A stretch of DNA of 64,000 bases from Bradyrhizobium erythrophlei (lineage in GTDB: Bacteria; Pseudomonadota; Alphaproteobacteria; Rhizobiales; Xanthobacteraceae), in contig NZ_LT670818.1 in NCBI RefSeq assembly GCF_900129505.1, positions 4,559,001 to 4,623,000 of the forward strand. Direction: 5' to 3'. The position numbers and the translations under genes were made by a program. The notes below the pieces were generated by a model. The model was given only the letters and a program-made list of their open reading frames with translations, had not been told where the DNA came from and did not search any database. Shown one piece after another: positions 1 through 9,360 of this stretch. Position 1 is the first letter of the stretch. Each line of letters opens with the position of its first letter.

Positions 1-197
1 TGCATTTCTCCGACACGACGCGGCAGAGCTACAAGCACGATCCGCTGGGTCGTGGCGACGTGCCGCTCGCCGGGATTGCATCTGCGATGAAGGAGGTCGG
101 ATACCGTGAACTGCCGATGCTGGAAGTGATTTCGCACCATCCGGACGCCGACATCGCCGACAGCTGCAGGCGTCTCCAGGAAGCAGGATTTGGCTGA
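1..197 (+). CDS. Sugar-phosphate isomerase/epimerase-like TIM barrel, C-terminal fragment
   Basis: The reading frame is open from the left edge and ends at TGA 195-197, giving about 64 visible residues. The fragment begins HFSDTTRQSYKHDPLGRG and continues through a segment resembling the last strands of xylose-isomerase-like TIM barrels (AP endonuclease family 2), where a His-containing 'H-x-x-D' strand is followed by a G-x-G-D-V/I loop. That resemblance is the only basis for the call. The exact substrate cannot be inferred without the N-terminal part. It is followed by 129 bases without a gene before the next start. Confidence 0.55.
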   Translation, partial: HFSDTTRQSYKHDPLGRGDVPLAGIASAMKEVGYRELPMLEVISHHPDADIADSCRRLQEAGFG

Positions 198-326
198 CAT
201 GCCGGACAGGATCGCACGCGAGGCGAAGCTGTTGCCGCCCTGAGCACGGTCTGGCGTCGACGGTAGATTGGTGTAGGCTTATTCAAAACGACGGGCGGCA
301 AGCCCGGGATCTCAGGGGAAGAAACG

Positions 327-2492
327 ATGAACTTGAAGAGACAATTCCGGTCTTATTTTGCCTTCACGGCGACCTGCATTGCGCTGGCTGGTCTGCTTCC
401 GCTGGTCTCCCTGCCGGCCAGAGCACAGCAGGCGGCGGTCGCCATCGACAATGACGACATCGGCGGCGTGGTATCGGGTCCCAACGGGCCGGAGGCGGGC
501 GTCTGGGTGATCGCGGAGACCACCGAGCTGCCGACGAAATTCGCCAAGATCGTCGTCACCGACGACCAGGGCCGGTTCGTGATCCCCGATTTGCCACCGC
601 GCGTGAACTACGAGGTCTGGGTCCGCGGCTACGGCCTGGTGGATTCCCCGAAACTGCGCGCGAAGCCCGGCCAGCAGCTCAGGCTTGCGGCAGTGCCTGC
701 GCCGGACGAGGCGGCGGCGGCGCATTATTACCCCGCGATCTACTGGTTCACGCTGTTGAAGATTCCGCCGGCCAAGGATTTCGGCGGCAGCACCGATATT
801 CCGAAAGACATCACGCAGGACATCTGGCGCCAGCGCATGAACAATGTCGATTGCATCGGCTGCCATCAGTTGGGCCAGGAGGCCACGCGGACGGTCCCGG
901 CCGCGTTCGGCGAATTCAAGTCCGGCGAAGAGGCGTGGATGCGCCGCGTGTCTTCGGGGCAAACCGGCGAATGGATGGTGAACCGGCTTGCCGGGCAACT
1001 CGGCGGCGTCCCCTTCAAGTATTTCGGCGACTGGACCGACCGCATCGCCAAGGGCGAACTGCCCAAGACCCGGCCGCCGCGGCCCACGGGCATCGAGCGC
1101 AATGTGGTGATTTCCTCCTGGGAATGGGCGACCGAAAAACATTTCGTGCACGATCTGATTTCTTCGGACCGGCGCAATCCGACCGTCAACGCCTACGGTC
1201 CGCTGTATGGTTCGAACGAATATTCGTCCGACGACATGCCGATCCTCGATCCGAAGACCAGCACGGTGACCTTCTTCAAGATGCCGGTCGCCGATCCCAA
1301 CATGCCGGAAATGTTCGGACCGCCGCTGCACCCCAATGCCACGCTTAAGCCGATCGGCGCTTCGGCGTATTGGGGCGAGGAACAGATCTGGAGCCAGCGC
1401 GCCAACAACCATAACGGCATGTTCGACGGCAAGGGGCGCGTATGGTTCGCGGCCGCCGTGCGCGGCATCGAAAATCCGGCCTGGTGCAAGAGGGGCTCGG
1501 ATCTGCCATCCGCCAAGGCGTTTCCGCTCGATCGCTCCGGGCGGCAAGTATCGATGCTCGATCCCAAGACGATGAAGTACAGTTTCATCGATACCTGCTT
1601 CGGCACCCATCATCCGCAGTTCGGCTACGACACCGACAATACGCTGTGGTTCTCCGGAACCGGTCCGGTGGCCGGCTGGGTCAATACCAGAATATGGGAC
1701 GAGACCGGCGATGCCGTGAAGGCGCAGGGCTGGGCGCCGTGGGTGCTCGACACCAACGGCAACGGCAAGCTTGACGACTATACCGAGCCCGGCGCGCCGG
1801 TGCAGCCGGAAAGGGATGCGCGGGTGGCGGGCTCAGGCCCCTATGCGGTGATGCCGCATCCGACCGATGGTTCGATCTGGTACGCCGTCAACGTGTTCGC
1901 TGGCACGCCCGGCTTCATGCGGTTCGACCCCAAAACAAAACTCTCGGAGTTTTACGCGATTCCGAAAGAAGGCATCGGCGTGCGCGGCGGCGACATCGAC
2001 AAGAACGGCGTGGTCTGGGGTTCGGGTTCGAACGGGTCCCTGATCAGCTTCGACCGCAGCAAATGCAAGGGACCCCTGAATGGGCCGAACGCGACAGGCA
2101 ATCACTGTCCCGAAGGCTTCGCGTTCCACAAATATCCCGGGCCCGGCTTTGAGGGTTTCGAGAACAGCAGCGCCGAAGCCAGCTATTACACCTGGGTCGA
2201 CCACTACAACACCGTCGGCCTCGGCGAAAACATCCCGATCTCCACCGCCAACCTCAATGACGGCTTCGTGGCCTTCAAGGACGGGCAGATGGTGATGCTG
2301 CGCATTCCCTATCCGATCGGCTTCTTTGCCAAGGGTCTCGACGGCCGCATCGATGATGTCAATGCCGGCTGGAAAGGCCGGGGGTTGTGGAGCACCAGCG
2401 GCGATCGCGTGCCGTGGATGATGGAGGGCGGCAAGGGCTCGAGGCCGCGCGCCGTCCATATCCAGATCCGTCCCGATCCGCTGGCGAAGTGA
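327..2492 (+). CDS. Secreted haem-c protein with carboxypeptidase-regulatory-like and Vgb-like propeller regions
   Basis: This 721-residue protein starts at an ATG preceded by a GGGGAAGAAA ribosome site. A signal peptide occupies roughly residues 1-34, ending near ARAQ. Residues about 40-120 look like a carboxypeptidase-regulatory/CnaB-like beta sandwich (GGVVSGPNGPEAGVWV then VTDDQGRFVIPDLP). A single c-type haem motif, CIGCH, lies at residues 176-180. The rest is rich in W/F-D-G-x-G-x-x-W/F repeats typical of virginiamycin-B-lyase-like (Vgb/SMP-30) propellers. Inference: a periplasmic electron-transfer or oxidoreductase protein that needs the cytochrome c maturation pathway. Substrate unknown. 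The acyl-CoA ligase starts 102 bases downstream on the same strand and may be co-transcribed. Confidence 0.75.
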   Translation: MNLKRQFRSYFAFTATCIALAGLLPLVSLPARAQQAAVAIDNDDIGGVVSGPNGPEAGVWVIAETTELPTKFAKIVVTDDQGRFVIPDLPPRVNYEVWVRGYGLVDSPKLRAKPGQQLRLAAVPAPDEAAAAHYYPAIYWFTLLKIPPAKDFGGSTDIPKDITQDIWRQRMNNVDCIGCHQLGQEATRTVPAAFGEFKSGEEAWMRRVSSGQTGEWMVNRLAGQLGGVPFKYFGDWTDRIAKGELPKTRPPRPTGIERNVVISSWEWATEKHFVHDLISSDRRNPTVNAYGPLYGSNEYSSDDMPILDPKTSTVTFFKMPVADPNMPEMFGPPLHPNATLKPIGASAYWGEEQIWSQRANNHNGMFDGKGRVWFAAAVRGIENPAWCKRGSDLPSAKAFPLDRSGRQVSMLDPKTMKYSFIDTCFGTHHPQFGYDTDNTLWFSGTGPVAGWVNTRIWDETGDAVKAQGWAPWVLDTNGNGKLDDYTEPGAPVQPERDARVAGSGPYAVMPHPTDGSIWYAVNVFAGTPGFMRFDPKTKLSEFYAIPKEGIGVRGGDIDKNGVVWGSGSNGSLISFDRSKCKGPLNGPNATGNHCPEGFAFHKYPGPGFEGFENSSAEASYYTWVDHYNTVGLGENIPISTANLNDGFVAFKDGQMVMLRIPYPIGFFAKGLDGRIDDVNAGWKGRGLWSTSGDRVPWMMEGGKGSRPRAVHIQIRPDPLAK

Positions 2493-2594
2493 GGCGCGAC
2501 GGAAAAACCGGCGTGAGCCCGCGACATCGACAGATGGCGGGTTCTCGCAAGCGGGACTATTTTTCGAAGGATCGTTGTCAACCCGGGAGTATTC

Positions 2595-4235
2595 ATGTTC
2601 GGATTAATGCAACAGCGGCCGCTGCTGATCTCGAACCTGGTCGACTATGTCGCGACCTGGCACGCGGAGACCGAGATCGTCTCGCGCGATCCGGCGGGCG
2701 TCATGCACCGGTCCAATTACGGAAACGTGGCGGCGCGCGCCAAGCGGGTCGCCAATGCGCTCGCAGCAATCGGCGTCGGCGAGGGCGACCGCGTCGCGAC
2801 CCTGGCCTGGAATTCGTGGCGGCACCTCGAACTTTATTACGGCGTGACCTGCTCCGGCCGCGTGCTGCACACGGTCAATCCACGCCTGTTCGCCGAGCAA
2901 CTCGTGTACATCATCAACCATGCCGAAAACGGCTACGTCTTTTTCGATCCCGATTTCACCTCGCTGGTCGAGCAGCTCGCGCCCCATCTGCCGCTGGTGC
3001 GCGGCTGGATCGCGCTGTGCGAGGAAAAGGACATGCCGGCCGTCAAGGTCGGCAATCTCCTGTGCTACGAGACGCTGCTGGCCAAAGCCTCGCCCGATTA
3101 CGCCTGGCCGCAGCTCGACGAGAATACCGCCTGCACGCTCTGCTACACGTCGGGCACGACGGGTAACCCCAAGGGCGTTTTGTACAGCCATCGCTCGACC
3201 ATCCTGCACGCCTTCGCCGCCTGCGCGGCAGACGGCTTTGCACTCTCGGCGAAGGACTCGATCCTCGTGATCGTGCCGCTGTTCCACGCCAATGCGTGGA
3301 GTCTGCCGTTTTCGGCGGCGATGTGCGGCGCCAAGCTCGTGCTGCCCGGGCCGCGGCTCGATCCCGAAAGCATCTACATGCTGCTCGAGCAGGAGGGCTG
3401 CACCAAGGCGGGCGGCATTCCGACGATCTGGCTCAACTTTCTTGCCTATATCGAGAACAATCGCAGCAAGCTCGATCTAACGAAGCTGAAATTGAAGCTC
3501 GTCTTCAGCGGCGGCACCGCCGCGCCGCGGGCGACGATCGAGAAATTCCGGGACCAGCTTGGCATATTCCTGCTGCACGCCTGGGGTATGACGGAAACCA
3601 GCCCGCTCGTTACGCTCGGCTCGCCGCTTGCTATGCACGACGGCGCGACGCCGGCGGAAATCGTCGACATGCAGGTCAAGCAGGGACGTCAGATTTTCGG
3701 CGTCGAACTGCGCCTGGTTGACGACGATGGCACGATCGTTCCGCATGACGGCAAGTCGGTCGGCCAGTTGCAAGTACGCGGCAACTGGGTGATCTCGGGC
3801 TATTTCAAGAGCGAAGGCGGCAAGGTCGTCGCTGACGACGGCTGGTTCGGCACCGGCGACGTCGCGACCATCAATCCCGATGGCTATGTGCAGCTGACGG
3901 ACCGCCTGAAGGACGTCATCAAATCCGGCGGCGAGTGGATATCCTCGATCGAGATCGAGAATCTCGCGGTCTCGCATCCCGACGTGTTCGAGGCTGCCGT
4001 CATCGCCATCCCGCATCCGAAATGGCAGGAGCGGCCGCTGCTGCTGGTGCATCCCCGGCCCGGCGCAAATCCGACCAAGGAGGCGATCCTGGAATTCCTG
4101 TCGACGCGCATCGCCAAATGGTGGATGCCGGAAGATGTGATCTTCGTGGAATCGCTGCCGCATACCGCGACCGGCAAGCTGCTCAAGACCGAGCTTCGCG
4201 CCAGATATGGCGGTGAATTCGCGGTCAGCGGGTGA
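2595..4235 (+). CDS. Long-/medium-chain fatty acid-CoA ligase (AMP-binding family)
   Basis: This 546-residue ANL-superfamily adenylating enzyme carries the P-loop motif TSGTTGNPKG at residues 185-194, HAWGMTET as the A5 motif, GWFGTGDVATINPDGY as A7, the hinge DRLKDVIKSGGEWIS, and the catalytic lysine in PHTATGKLLKTELR near residue 528. Family knowledge: such enzymes activate a carboxylic acid to the acyl-adenylate and then the CoA thioester. Length and motif spacing resemble the AlkK/FadD3-like medium- to long-chain ligases, but chain-length preference cannot be read from the sequence. It is a soluble enzyme with no signal peptide. The upstream neighbour is the exported haem-c protein. Confidence 0.85.
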   Translation: MFGLMQQRPLLISNLVDYVATWHAETEIVSRDPAGVMHRSNYGNVAARAKRVANALAAIGVGEGDRVATLAWNSWRHLELYYGVTCSGRVLHTVNPRLFAEQLVYIINHAENGYVFFDPDFTSLVEQLAPHLPLVRGWIALCEEKDMPAVKVGNLLCYETLLAKASPDYAWPQLDENTACTLCYTSGTTGNPKGVLYSHRSTILHAFAACAADGFALSAKDSILVIVPLFHANAWSLPFSAAMCGAKLVLPGPRLDPESIYMLLEQEGCTKAGGIPTIWLNFLAYIENNRSKLDLTKLKLKLVFSGGTAAPRATIEKFRDQLGIFLLHAWGMTETSPLVTLGSPLAMHDGATPAEIVDMQVKQGRQIFGVELRLVDDDGTIVPHDGKSVGQLQVRGNWVISGYFKSEGGKVVADDGWFGTGDVATINPDGYVQLTDRLKDVIKSGGEWISSIEIENLAVSHPDVFEAAVIAIPHPKWQERPLLLVHPRPGANPTKEAILEFLSTRIAKWWMPEDVIFVESLPHTATGKLLKTELRARYGGEFAVSG

Positions 4236-4370
4236 AGCCCTGGCCGGAACGATCGTTCTCGCGCGCGCGGTTAACACTCGTTTAATGGCCGATCGTTCAA
4301 ATTCTACCGAACCGGGGGGCCGTAATTTTACGGACGGCCTCTAGCGTGGAGCCCTGCACTGGGGGTGACC

Positions 4371-5552
4371 ATGTCGTCGGCGGACAAAATGCATTCTCGG
4401 ACGGGCGCTGTCCCCGATGCCGTCTACATGGAGATCATTGCCGCGCTTTACGGGACGCTTGTCCCCATTGTGTCCATGGGCATCGGCCAGCTTATCGTCG
4501 GCACCATCACCGTCCGGGAAACCGGGGATATGGTCACGGCTGTGACCGCTTTGGGCGTCGCGGTCGCCTTCGTGCGTGCTTTTCAGGTCCTTGCCTACCG
4601 CCGCCGGGTCGCCGGCAAGTCGCCGCTAGATCGGTCCGAGGCCGCCCGCTGGGAGTTGCCCTACGTGGCTGGTACCGCAATGACGGCCTTGATCCTCGGT
4701 CTGTTCGCCGCGCGCAGCCTCATGCTCAATGACGCGATTTGTTCGGTCATGGCGATCGGCATCGGATTCGGGTTCGGCGCCGGGGTTATCGTGCGGCTGT
4801 CGCTTCGACCGGTCATTGCGGTCGTCAATCTGCTTGCGACCAGTCTGCCCGCCATTGTCGTGACCTTCATGCAGCCTGACGCCCCGCATATCGGGCTTGC
4901 GTTGATGCTGACCATTTACGTGATCGGCAGCCTCGAAATGGTCCGTCACACCTACAACGCCACGATGAATCAGATGACCCTCAAGCAGCAGTTCGAACAG
5001 CTTGCGCGGCTCGATCCGTTGACCGGCATCTTCAACCGCTCGATCCTCGATACCGACCTGATGCAGATGATGACCGACAGCAAAGCCGCGGCGGTCGCCA
5101 TTCATGCCATCGACCTTGATCATTTCAAGGCTGCCAACGACCGGTTCGGTCATCCCGTCGGGGACGGCCTGCTGAAGCAGGTCGCGGCAAGGTTGAAGTC
5201 GATTGCCGGTCCGGACGATCTCATCGTTCGAATGGGCGGCGACGAGTTCATCCTGGTCCAGAAATCCGCCCCAGGCAGCGATGCGCAATTGATGGCGCAG
5301 CCGATAGTCGAACAGGTCAGCGCGCCCTATCGGGTGGCAGGCCATGATGTCGTGATCGGCCTCAGCATCGGGGTCGCGATATCGCCCGACGATGGCCAGT
5401 CCGTCGACGCGCTGCTGTCGAGTTCGGACAAAGCGCTCTATCGGGCCAAGAAAAGCCGCGGCGGATATGTCCTTGCTCGCGAAGTGCCGGCGCAGATCCC
5501 GGCAGAAACTCCGCCGGCCGACGCGGCGGCGGCGGCCCAAATGGCCGCCTGA
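4371..5552 (+). CDS. Membrane-anchored GGDEF diguanylate cyclase
   Basis: The ATG at 4371 gives 393 residues; an in-frame GTG two codons upstream is an alternative. Six hydrophobic segments fill about residues 10-190, forming a MASE-like integral membrane input region. A GGDEF domain follows, beginning at LARLDPLTGIFNRS, with the intact active-site motif GGDEF in VRMGGDEFIL. Role: synthesis of cyclic di-GMP from two GTP at the inner membrane. The allosteric I-site (RxxD five residues before GGDEF) is incomplete: Asp is present but the Arg position is Gly, so product inhibition may be weak. The 128-base upstream gap contains a short palindrome, CCGTAATTTTACGG, at 4320-4333. Confidence 0.88.
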   Translation: MSSADKMHSRTGAVPDAVYMEIIAALYGTLVPIVSMGIGQLIVGTITVRETGDMVTAVTALGVAVAFVRAFQVLAYRRRVAGKSPLDRSEAARWELPYVAGTAMTALILGLFAARSLMLNDAICSVMAIGIGFGFGAGVIVRLSLRPVIAVVNLLATSLPAIVVTFMQPDAPHIGLALMLTIYVIGSLEMVRHTYNATMNQMTLKQQFEQLARLDPLTGIFNRSILDTDLMQMMTDSKAAAVAIHAIDLDHFKAANDRFGHPVGDGLLKQVAARLKSIAGPDDLIVRMGGDEFILVQKSAPGSDAQLMAQPIVEQVSAPYRVAGHDVVIGLSIGVAISPDDGQSVDALLSSSDKALYRAKKSRGGYVLAREVPAQIPAETPPADAAAAAQMAA

Positions 5553-5752
5553 ACGCAATCAGCTCGAGCGGCGTTACGGTGAAGTGGTGCGGTTCCCCGG
5601 CCATGCGGTCCGATGGGAACAATGAATACGTCACAGTTTATTTGCTTTTCGTTCAGAACGGGTTCATTCGCTCCGAGGCAAACTAAACTTAAGGCCAGGT
5701 TCGAAAGATTCCCGACGGCTTCGGATCGAGCCTGCTTGGTTGGACTGGTCGG

Positions 5753-7327
5753 ATGATGAGCGGAGCATACACCCCGGAAAAAACCCGTTGGACGGGCCGC
5801 AGCCATCGGTCGATGCTGGCCGGATTGTTGGCACTGGTTCCCGCTTTTGCCATTTTCACCGTCGCATCGCATGCGGCAGAATTAAATTCCCGGGACATGA
5901 TCCTGCTCGACCGGCTGACATGGGGAATAAACGCCTCCAGCGCGGCTCATTTGCAGGCGGTCGGCTGGGAACGCTGGCTCGGGGAACAATTGCATCCGCC
6001 TTCGGCCGCGGCCTTGCCCGAGGCGGTTCGCGCGCAGATCGAGGCCATGCCTGACGTCCACAAGCTTCCGTTCGACATCGCGGTTGCCTTCGACGCGCAG
6101 GCGAAAAGCGCCAATCAGGTCGCCGATCCCGAGCAGAAGAAGGCCGCGCAGCAGGTCTATCAGCAGGCCATGAACGACCGGGCGAAACAGGCGGCGGCGC
6201 GCACCATCCTGCGCGCGCTCTATGCGCCCGATCAGCTGCGCGAGCGCATGACCTGGTTCTGGTTCAACCATTTCAACGTACATCAATACAAGGCGAACAT
6301 TCGCATCCTGGTTGGCGACTATGAGGATCGTACGATCCGGCCCCATGCCCTGGGCAAGTTCCGCGATCTTCTCGCCGCCACCCTGCATCATCCGGCGATG
6401 CTGCGTTATCTCGACAATGCCGACAACGCCGCGGGGCATCTGAACGAAAACTACGCCCGCGAGATCATGGAACTGCACACCATGGGCGTCGGCTCCGGCT
6501 ACGCGCAATCGGATGTGGAGGCCCTTGCCCGTATCCTGACGGGGGTTGGCATCGACCTGAAGCCGGAGGATCCAAAACTCAAACCGGAACTGCAGTCTCA
6601 ATTATTTCGCGACGGCGCCTTCGAGTTCAATCCGGCGCGGCATGATTACAGCGACAAGATGTTTCTCGGCCATTCGATCAAGGGACGCGGTCTCGCCGAA
6701 GTCGACGAGGCGCTCGACATCCTGTGCCGCCATCCAGCGACCGCGCGGCATCTTTCACGGCAGATCGCCACCTATTTTGTATCGGACAATCCGCCGGAAT
6801 CCCTGGTGCAGAAGATGGCGCAGGTGTTCCAGGTGACCGACGGCGATATCGCCGCGGTGCTTACGGCGATGGTGCATGCACCGGAGTTTACCGCATCGCT
6901 GAAGCCGGGCGCCAAGTTCAAGGATCCGGTGCAATACATCTTCTCGGCCGTGCGGCTGGCGTATGACGACAAGGTGATCCTGAATACCTTGCCGGTCCAG
7001 TCCTGGCTCAATCGGCTCAGCGAAGGATTGTTCAATCACGATACGCCCGACGGCTATGCGATGACCTCGGCGTCCTGGAACGGGCCGGGGCAAATGATGC
7101 TGCGCTTTGAAATCGCGCGGCAAATCGGGTCGGGCTCTTCCGGCCTGTTCAAGCCCGACGTCCCGAATGCGGCGGATCAACCCGCATTCCCGTTGATCGA
7201 GAACGCGCTCTACTTCAACGGGCTGCGGCAGACCCTGGGGCCGGGCACGCTTGCGGCGCTCGATCAGGCGATCTCGCCGCAGGATTGGAACACGCTCTTT
7301 CTGTCATCGCCCGAGTTCATGCGGTGA
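5753..7327 (+). CDS. DUF1800 domain-containing exported protein
   Basis: This 524-residue protein has an N-terminal hydrophobic segment at about residues 20-42 ending SHAAE, consistent with export. The remainder matches the DUF1800 pattern: LLDRLTWGI near the mature N-terminus, the WFNHFNVH segment, LNENYAREIMELHTMGV, then a C-terminal region with HPATARHLSRQIATYFV. DUF1800 proteins are almost always encoded next to a DUF1501 partner, as here (the next start is 19 bases after this stop). Biochemical function is not established for the family. Because the partner carries a Tat-type signal, both are expected in the periplasm or outside the cell. Confidence 0.85.
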   Translation: MMSGAYTPEKTRWTGRSHRSMLAGLLALVPAFAIFTVASHAAELNSRDMILLDRLTWGINASSAAHLQAVGWERWLGEQLHPPSAAALPEAVRAQIEAMPDVHKLPFDIAVAFDAQAKSANQVADPEQKKAAQQVYQQAMNDRAKQAAARTILRALYAPDQLRERMTWFWFNHFNVHQYKANIRILVGDYEDRTIRPHALGKFRDLLAATLHHPAMLRYLDNADNAAGHLNENYAREIMELHTMGVGSGYAQSDVEALARILTGVGIDLKPEDPKLKPELQSQLFRDGAFEFNPARHDYSDKMFLGHSIKGRGLAEVDEALDILCRHPATARHLSRQIATYFVSDNPPESLVQKMAQVFQVTDGDIAAVLTAMVHAPEFTASLKPGAKFKDPVQYIFSAVRLAYDDKVILNTLPVQSWLNRLSEGLFNHDTPDGYAMTSASWNGPGQMMLRFEIARQIGSGSSGLFKPDVPNAADQPAFPLIENALYFNGLRQTLGPGTLAALDQAISPQDWNTLFLSSPEFMR

Positions 7328-7346
7328 CCGCAGTGGAGGAATCCCC

Positions 7347-8543
7347 ATGATGAATCGCCGTGATCTGATCAAGGCATTTGCCGCGGCAGCCCCGCTGACG
7401 GTCGCCGGCCGGGTCTGGGCCGCACCTGCCACCGATGCGCGGCTCCTGGTGGTGTTTCTGCGCGGCGCCTACGATGCCGCCAATGTGGTCGTGCCGGTGT
7501 CGAGCGACTTCTACCATAATTCGCGGCCCACGCTCGGCATTGCCAGGCCCGACGGCGGCAATCCCAATGCGGCGCTGTCGCTTACCGCGGACTGGGGGTT
7601 GCACCCGGCGCTGCGGGACAGCCTCTATCCGCTCTGGGCGAAGCGAGAAATCGCCTTCATTCCCTTTGCCGGCACCTCCGACGATCTGACGCGCAGCCAC
7701 TTCGAAACCCAGGACACGATCGAGCTCGGCCAGTCCGTCGGCGGCTCCCGCGACTATCGTTCGGGCTTCATGAGCCGGCTCGCCGCGGAGCTTGCGCGCG
7801 CCAAGCCGATCTCCTTTACCGACCAGCTTCCGCTGATCTTCCGCGGCAAGTCCCAGATTCCGAATATCGGGATCAACAGCGTCGGCAAACCCGGCGTCGA
7901 CGACCGGCAGGCCAGGCTCATCAAGAACATGTACGAGCAGAGCGACCTGGCGTCCTCGGTGTCGGAAGGCTTCAGGATTCGCGATGACGTCTACAAATCG
8001 GTATCGGAGGAAATGACGGCGGCCAATCGTGGCGCGGTTTCTCCGCGCGGCTTCGAACTGTCGGCGCGGCGTATCGGCCGGCTGATGCGCGAGCAGTTCA
8101 ATCTCGGCTTTGTCGATGTCGGCGGGTGGGACACCCACGTCAATCAGGGAGCGGCCACCGGTTATCTGGCCGACCGCCTCGGCGAGCTCGGGCGCGCGCT
8201 CGCGGGATTTTCCGAGGAGATCGGCCCGGCGGGATGGAGGGATACGGTGGTCGTGGTGATTTCCGAGTTCGGACGCACCTTCCGCGAGAACGGCAATCGC
8301 GGCACCGATCACGGCCACGGCAGTGTCTATTGGGTGATGGGCGGCGGCATCAATGGCGGCCGCATGCTCGGCGAACAAGTCAAGGTCGAGCAGCCGGCGC
8401 TTTTTGAGAATCGCGACTATCCCGTCCTGACCGACTACCGGGCGATGTTCGCAGGCCTGTTCGAGCGCATGTTCGGGCTGGACAACGCCAGCGTTCATCG
8501 CATCTTCGCCGGCGTCCAGCCGGCGGAATTGGGACTGGTCTAG
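7347..8543 (+). CDS. DUF1501 domain-containing protein with Tat-type signal
   Basis: The start was placed at the ATG at 7347, which has a good GTGGAGGA ribosome site; the frame stays open further upstream only as an overlap into the DUF1800 gene. The 398-residue product begins MMNRRDLIKAFAAAAP, a twin-arginine signal (RRDLIK), cleaved near VWA. DUF1501 members belong to the alkaline-phosphatase/sulfatase-like fold. Visible family features are LLVVFLRGAYDAAN, the GGWDTHVNQG motif, and the metal-ligand-type segment EFGRTFRENGNRGTDHGHGS. Role unknown; presumably a folded, metal-containing enzyme exported by Tat together with its DUF1800 partner. Confidence 0.85.
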   Translation: MMNRRDLIKAFAAAAPLTVAGRVWAAPATDARLLVVFLRGAYDAANVVVPVSSDFYHNSRPTLGIARPDGGNPNAALSLTADWGLHPALRDSLYPLWAKREIAFIPFAGTSDDLTRSHFETQDTIELGQSVGGSRDYRSGFMSRLAAELARAKPISFTDQLPLIFRGKSQIPNIGINSVGKPGVDDRQARLIKNMYEQSDLASSVSEGFRIRDDVYKSVSEEMTAANRGAVSPRGFELSARRIGRLMREQFNLGFVDVGGWDTHVNQGAATGYLADRLGELGRALAGFSEEIGPAGWRDTVVVVISEFGRTFRENGNRGTDHGHGSVYWVMGGGINGGRMLGEQVKVEQPALFENRDYPVLTDYRAMFAGLFERMFGLDNASVHRIFAGVQPAELGLV

Positions 8544-8577
8544 CCAGGCCGGTAGTCCCGATGAGGGGATGCGCTCG

Positions 8578-9360
8578 CTACGCGCCGGGGCCAAGCCCCA
8601 AACTCGCATAAATCCGCCGTGCATAGGCGCCGAACGCATCGGTGGTCTTGATCGGCAGCGCGCGCGGGAACGGCAGGTCGATCGGGAAATATTCGGCCAT
8701 GCGCGCTGGCCCAGCGGTGAGTACGGCGCAATGCGAGGCGAGGAAGACGGCTTCCTGGATGCTGTGGGTGACGAAGATGATGGTCTTGCCGCTCTCGCGC
8801 CAGATCCGCAGCATCTCCAGGTTCATCTGCTCGCGCGTCAGCGCGTCGAGCGCGCCGAACGGCTCGTCCATCAGGATCAGTTTGGGGTCGTGGACGAAGG
8901 CGCGCGCGATCGCGGTGCGCTGCTGCATGCCGCCGGACAATTGCTGCGGATATTTTTCCTCGTAGCCGGAAAGCCCGACCAGATTGAGCAGGTCGCGCGC
9001 GCGGGATCGCGCGGCCTTCATCGGCAGGCCGACGATCTCGGCGGGCAGCAGCACATTGTCGAGGATGGTCCGCCATTTCAACAGCAGCGCCTGCTGGAAC
9101 ACCATCCCGATGTCGCGCGCGGGATCGAAGGAGTTGCGAGAATTGCCGATCTGGATGGTGCCGCCGTCGGCGTCGTGGAGCCCGGCCAGAATCTTCAGCA
9201 CCGTGGTCTTGCCGCAGCCGGACGGGCCGACCAGCGAGATCAGCTCGCCCTCGCTGACGTCCATGGTGACGTCGGAGACGGCCAGAAATTCCTGGCCGCG
9301 CGCGCGATAGACCTTGCGCACATTGCGCAGGCGGATGAACAGCTCCCGCGGCTCGCTCAT
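8578..9360 (-). CDS. ABC transporter ATP-binding protein, nitrate/sulfonate/taurine (SsuB/TauB-like) type
   Basis: This 260-residue ATPase uses the ATG at 9360, which overlaps the upstream aldolase-like gene's stop as ATGA; another ATG lies three codons upstream. Walker A is GPSGCGKTT, Q-loop FQQALLLKWRT, signature LSGGMQQRTAIARAF, Walker B LILMDEPFGALD, H-loop FVTHSIQEA. The spacing and wording of these motifs match the SsuB/TauB/NrtD group that powers import with a single-permease BPD_transp_1 partner. It is the last gene of the five-gene minus-strand operon starting at 13058. Together with the permease at its other end and the binding protein at 14040 it makes a complete importer. Confidence 0.9.
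   Translation of the reverse strand: MSEPRELFIRLRNVRKVYRARGQEFLAVSDVTMDVSEGELISLVGPSGCGKTTVLKILAGLHDADGGTIQIGNSRNSFDPARDIGMVFQQALLLKWRTILDNVLLPAEIVGLPMKAARSRARDLLNLVGLSGYEEKYPQQLSGGMQQRTAIARAFVHDPKLILMDEPFGALDALTREQMNLEMLRIWRESGKTIIFVTHSIQEAVFLASHCAVLTAGPARMAEYFPIDLPFPRALPIKTTDAFGAYARRIYASLGLGPGA

Noticed and set aside
312..1613. Long minus-strand open frame (433 codons) opposite the haem-c protein
   Set aside because: It lies entirely antisense to a gene with a signal peptide, haem motif and good ribosome site; it is Arg/Gly/His-rich shadow sequence produced by high G+C content.
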